Shown: piece after piece, positions 60,565-64,000 of the stretch
Position numbering within the stretch: the first letter of the stretch is position 1
Layout of the letters: each line of letters opens with the position of its first letter
Source: an uncultured Aquimarina sp.
Lineage (GTDB): Bacteria > Bacteroidota > Bacteroidia > Flavobacteriales > Flavobacteriaceae
Length of the DNA stretch: 64,000 nucleotides
Assembly (NCBI RefSeq): GCF_947492405.1
Contig: NZ_CANLMP010000001.1
Span: 620,001 to 684,000, forward strand
Reading direction: 5' to 3'
The notes under the pieces: generated by a model
The model's database searches: none
What the model was told of the DNA's origin: nothing
The model's input: only the letters and a program-made list of their open reading frames with translations
Made by a program: the position numbers and the translations under genes

Positions 60565-60784
60565 TCTCAAGGTCCATAAAGCTTTGGTAGAATAAATGGC
60601 AAATCAAATTGTCTATTGGATAATTTGATTTGCTTATAATAATGAGGAGTAATATCATAACTTCGATAACTATCTTGAATTTTCATACACTATTCGAATA
60701 ATAACTTAATTTCTAATTTCCCTAAATCAAATACCCACTTCCCTCAATAGCGATTGTGATTGGGTATTCATAGAAGTAGTTTTA

Positions 60785-60815
60785 TTTCATAATTAAAACA
60801 CTATCAATTATGAAA
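60785..60815. repeat. Inverted repeat upstream of VWA gene
   Basis: TTTCATAATT (60785-60794) / AATTATGAAA (60806-60815), perfect 10-bp arms. Confidence 0.5.
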
Positions 60816-60901
60816 TGAGCCATTACTATAAGTTGATACCAACTCATAACAATTATTGGCGAATTCCATCTGACGATTAAAAACAACTTAAAAATAAACA
60901 G

Positions 60902-63055
60902 ATGAAACGACTACACTACTTTATGATCGTATTCCTGATCACTGGAATATCGTATGCACAAGAACTTACAATTACAGGAATGGTAACAGAAGATGGTACC
61001 GGAACCCCATTACCATATGTAAATGTTACTGTTAAAAGAACATCTAATACAACTAATACAGATTTTGATGGTAATTATAGCATAAAAGTTAATCTTGGAG
61101 ATACTTTATCGTTCTCTTATGTAGGATATGAATCAGAAGAAATAAAGGTTAAAAAAAATGATTCGGTTATAAATGTAACAATGAGCATAGCGCCAGGTAC
61201 ATTAGAAGAAGTTGTAGTAACGGCTTATGGTGCTAGAAAAGCTAAAAAATCATTAGGCTATGTAGTTTCTGCTGTTTCTAGTGAATCTATAAGTATGTCC
61301 AGATCAGAAAGAAGAAAAGCTAGGAGAGCAAGTAAAAAATCAAACAAATCATTAAATAAAGCACTTAGTGGAAAAGCAGCCGGACTAGCTATAAGCAATG
61401 GTGTTGGCTATACCAATTCTAATAGTTCAGTAAAAATCAGAGGAGCGAATAGCGTTTCTGGAGCACAACAACCATTATACATTATAGATGGTATTCCTGT
61501 GAATAAAAAAGATATAGCAAAAATTCAGCACATCGATCCTACTAAGATTTCTGATGTAAAAGTTTTAAAAGATAAAAAAGCTACTTCGTTATATGGATCT
61601 AGAGCAATTCATGGATGTATTATTATTACTACACATAAGGGGAACTACGAAATAAAAAACAATGAATCCTATGAAGAGATTGTAGAAAATAGTTTTGAAA
61701 AAGTCCGGACCTCTCCATTGTCTACATTCTCTATTGATGTTGATAAAGCATCCTATAGTAATGTGCGTAGAATGATTAATAATGGACAACAAATTCCTGC
61801 AGATGCGGTAAAGATTGAAGAAATGATAAACTATTTCGAGTATGATTATAAACAACCAAAAGGAGATCATCCTTTTGCAATCCACACAGAATATGGTAGA
61901 ACTCCTTGGAACAAGGGAAGTCAATTAGTAAAAATTGGTTTAAAAGGGAAGGAGATTCCGCAAGATGAAATTCCTGCGTCCAATCTTGTATTTCTGCTTG
62001 ATGTATCTGGTTCTATGGATCAAGCTAATAAATTACCATTGTTAAAAAGAGCTTTTAAATTATTAGTAAATCAATTAAGAGAAAAAGATAAGGTTTCTAT
62101 TGTAGTTTATGCAGGAGCTGCCGGAATGGTATTAAAACCTACTTCTGGAATAAATAAAAATGAAATTAATCAGGCGTTAGATAATCTCGATGCAGGAGGC
62201 TCTACTGCTGGAGGAGCAGGTATCGAACTTGCTTATAAAATTGCTCAGAAAAACTTTATAAAAAACGGAAATAACCGAGTAATTCTTGCTACCGATGGTG
62301 ATTTTAATGTAGGTATGAGTAGTGATAAGGATATGAAAACGTTGATAGAAGAAAAGCGTAAATCTGGAGTATTTCTAACCTGTCTAGGCTTTGGTATGAA
62401 TAATTATAAAGATAGCAAATTAGAAACCTTGGCAGATAAAGGTAATGGGAATCATGCATATATTGACACGATGCAGGAAGCACAAAGAGTATTAGGAAAA
62501 GAATTTGGAGGAACACTGTACACAATAGCAAAAGATGTTAAGATTCAGGTAGAATTTAATCCGGCAAAAGTACAGGCATATCGCCTTATAGGATATGAAA
62601 ACAGGTTATTGGCTGATGAAGATTTTGTAGATGATACAAAAGATGCTGGCGAATTAGGTAGCGGGCATACAGTTACTGCCTTGTACGAAGTAATTCCTGT
62701 AGGTGTTAGAAGTGATTATATTAACGAAATTCCAGATCTAAAATATACTAACTCTGAAATCAATAAAAATTTTGGAGATGAATTGCTAACGGTAAAATTT
62801 AGATACAAAAGACCACAAGAAAGTAAAAGTATTGAAATGATACACATACTAAAAACAGGAGAAAACAAAGTTTCTAAGGATTTTAGTTTTGCAGCTTCGG
62901 TAGCTTGGTTTGGAATGAAAATTAGAAAATCAAAATATATAAATAATGACCAAATAAAAGATATCGTCACTTTGGCAGAAGAAAATAGAGCAGTAGATAA
63001 TCAGGGATATAGAGCAGAGTTTGTCAGATTAATGAATAGTTATCAGACATTATAA
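60902..63055 (+). CDS. Secreted CarboxypepD_reg-like + TonB-plug-like + VWA (YfbK-like) protein
   Basis: Signal peptide; TGMVTEDGTGTPLPYVNVTVK; VKIRGANSVSGAQQPLYIIDGIPV; VFLLDVSGSMDQANKLPLLK MIDAS; C-terminal YfbK-like region. Confidence 0.88.
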   Translation: MKRLHYFMIVFLITGISYAQELTITGMVTEDGTGTPLPYVNVTVKRTSNTTNTDFDGNYSIKVNLGDTLSFSYVGYESEEIKVKKNDSVINVTMSIAPGTLEEVVVTAYGARKAKKSLGYVVSAVSSESISMSRSERRKARRASKKSNKSLNKALSGKAAGLAISNGVGYTNSNSSVKIRGANSVSGAQQPLYIIDGIPVNKKDIAKIQHIDPTKISDVKVLKDKKATSLYGSRAIHGCIIITTHKGNYEIKNNESYEEIVENSFEKVRTSPLSTFSIDVDKASYSNVRRMINNGQQIPADAVKIEEMINYFEYDYKQPKGDHPFAIHTEYGRTPWNKGSQLVKIGLKGKEIPQDEIPASNLVFLLDVSGSMDQANKLPLLKRAFKLLVNQLREKDKVSIVVYAGAAGMVLKPTSGINKNEINQALDNLDAGGSTAGGAGIELAYKIAQKNFIKNGNNRVILATDGDFNVGMSSDKDMKTLIEEKRKSGVFLTCLGFGMNNYKDSKLETLADKGNGNHAYIDTMQEAQRVLGKEFGGTLYTIAKDVKIQVEFNPAKVQAYRLIGYENRLLADEDFVDDTKDAGELGSGHTVTALYEVIPVGVRSDYINEIPDLKYTNSEINKNFGDELLTVKFRYKRPQESKSIEMIHILKTGENKVSKDFSFAASVAWFGMKIRKSKYINNDQIKDIVTLAEENRAVDNQGYRAEFVRLMNSYQTL

Positions 63056-63080
63056 TATAGTTTGTTGAGTTTGATTAGTA

Positions 63081-63118
63081 AAGAGACATTAGCAAAGCAT
63101 TGCAGGTGTCTCTTTTTT
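63081..63118 (+). terminator. Rho-independent terminator of VWA gene
   Basis: AAGAGACA...TGTCTCTT followed by T-run. Confidence 0.7.
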
Positions 63119-63153
63119 GTGATACTTTTATTCGAACTTAATGAATCACACAA

Positions 63154-64000
63154 ATGAAAAAATTACTTGTTCTTACCTTACTTATTATTACAAGCATATC
63201 CAATGCGCAAATCCTTCCGGAACGGGATCGTGCTGATGTAATTGATCAAATCCTTTCTGATAGGTTTAATAACCTGTTACCTCAGCTTATGGATCGAACG
63301 GATTTCGATATGTGGATATTGATTTCGAGGGAATATAATGAAGATCCGGTTCTTAGAACCATGCTTCCTGCCAAGTGGCTTAATGCCAGAAGGAGAACCA
63401 TTCTTGTTTTCTATAGGGATAAAGAAAAAAATACTATCGAGCATTTAGCTGTAGCAAGGTATAATGTAGGTAAGAATATTGATTCTGCTTGGGATAAAGA
63501 GAAACAACCAGATCAATGGAAAGCACTTATGGATATAATTACAAAAAGAGATCCTAAAAAAATTGCTGTTAATTATTCTAAACATTTTGGTATTGTAGAT
63601 GGTATTGTAAAAACTGATTATGAAGAGTTCATGAAAGAACTTCCAGAGAATTACCAGTCTAGAGTTACTTCTGCAGAGAAATTGGCAATTGCCTGGATAG
63701 AGACTAGAACCGAACAAGAAATGGAATTATATAAAGAATTGGTTCAAACTACACATGATATTATAGCAGAGGCATTTAGTACAAAGGTTATTAAGCCAGG
63801 AACTACTACTACTGACGATGTCGTTTGGTGGTTACGTCAGAAAGTTACCGATTTAGGGTTGAAAACCTGGTTTCACCCAACAGTAGATATTCAAAGAGCT
63901 GGGGAGAAATTAGAAAGCCATATCACTTCCTTTTCCAATAGACCAGATAAGAAGATTATTCGCAAAGGAGATTTAATTCATTGCGATTTCGGAATTACAT
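63154..64000 (+). CDS. M24 (Xaa-Pro aminopeptidase-like) secreted protein, 3' truncated by window
   Basis: MKKLLVLTLLIITSISNAQILPERDRADVIDQILSDRFNNLLPQLM...KGDLIHCDFGIT; absent from the ORF track because it runs off the window. Confidence 0.85.
   Translation, partial: MKKLLVLTLLIITSISNAQILPERDRADVIDQILSDRFNNLLPQLMDRTDFDMWILISREYNEDPVLRTMLPAKWLNARRRTILVFYRDKEKNTIEHLAVARYNVGKNIDSAWDKEKQPDQWKALMDIITKRDPKKIAVNYSKHFGIVDGIVKTDYEEFMKELPENYQSRVTSAEKLAIAWIETRTEQEMELYKELVQTTHDIIAEAFSTKVIKPGTTTTDDVVWWLRQKVTDLGLKTWFHPTVDIQRAGEKLESHITSFSNRPDKKIIRKGDLIHCDFGIT

Noticed and set aside
61589-61924. 111-aa minus-strand ORF inside the VWA gene
   Set aside because: Antisense to the MIDAS-containing coding sequence
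1-64000. tRNA/rRNA genes, transposases, integrase
   Set aside because: None recognised by eye on either strand; a tRNAscan/ISfinder run would be needed to exclude them formally

Overview
AT-rich Bacteroidota (Flavobacteriia-like, Aquimarina-type) chromosomal window. Most of it is ordinary housekeeping and metabolic content: cmk end, truA, MOSC, recQ, P450, cysE-cysM, gap, thiolase, 7TM-HD phosphohydrolase, MscS, two GH13 amylolytic lipoproteins and a men cluster. The most unusual region is about 44.8-60.6 kb. There a tightly spaced co-directional operon encodes a small beta-rich protein, a Gly/Asn-rich (GGN)n protein, an orphan 341-aa protein with prenyltransferase-like repeats, a DCC-like thiol protein, two tandem PhyH-type dioxygenases, a single-domain squalene-cyclase-like protein with a DxDD motif, and a 2759-aa RHS/YD-repeat giant. 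A GT2-like glycosyltransferase and a 91-aa orphan follow. A 16-bp dyad (TAAAACnnGTGTTTAT) occurs upstream of the operon, upstream of the 91-aa gene, and once inside the operon. I propose this as a candidate undescribed system. Secondary observations include a likely frameshifted gene at 14.6-15.2 kb, a small-gene island with a shared intergenic repeat, several REP/terminator-like inverted repeats, and a TetR operator pair. All calls come from reading the sequence; no database search was run.
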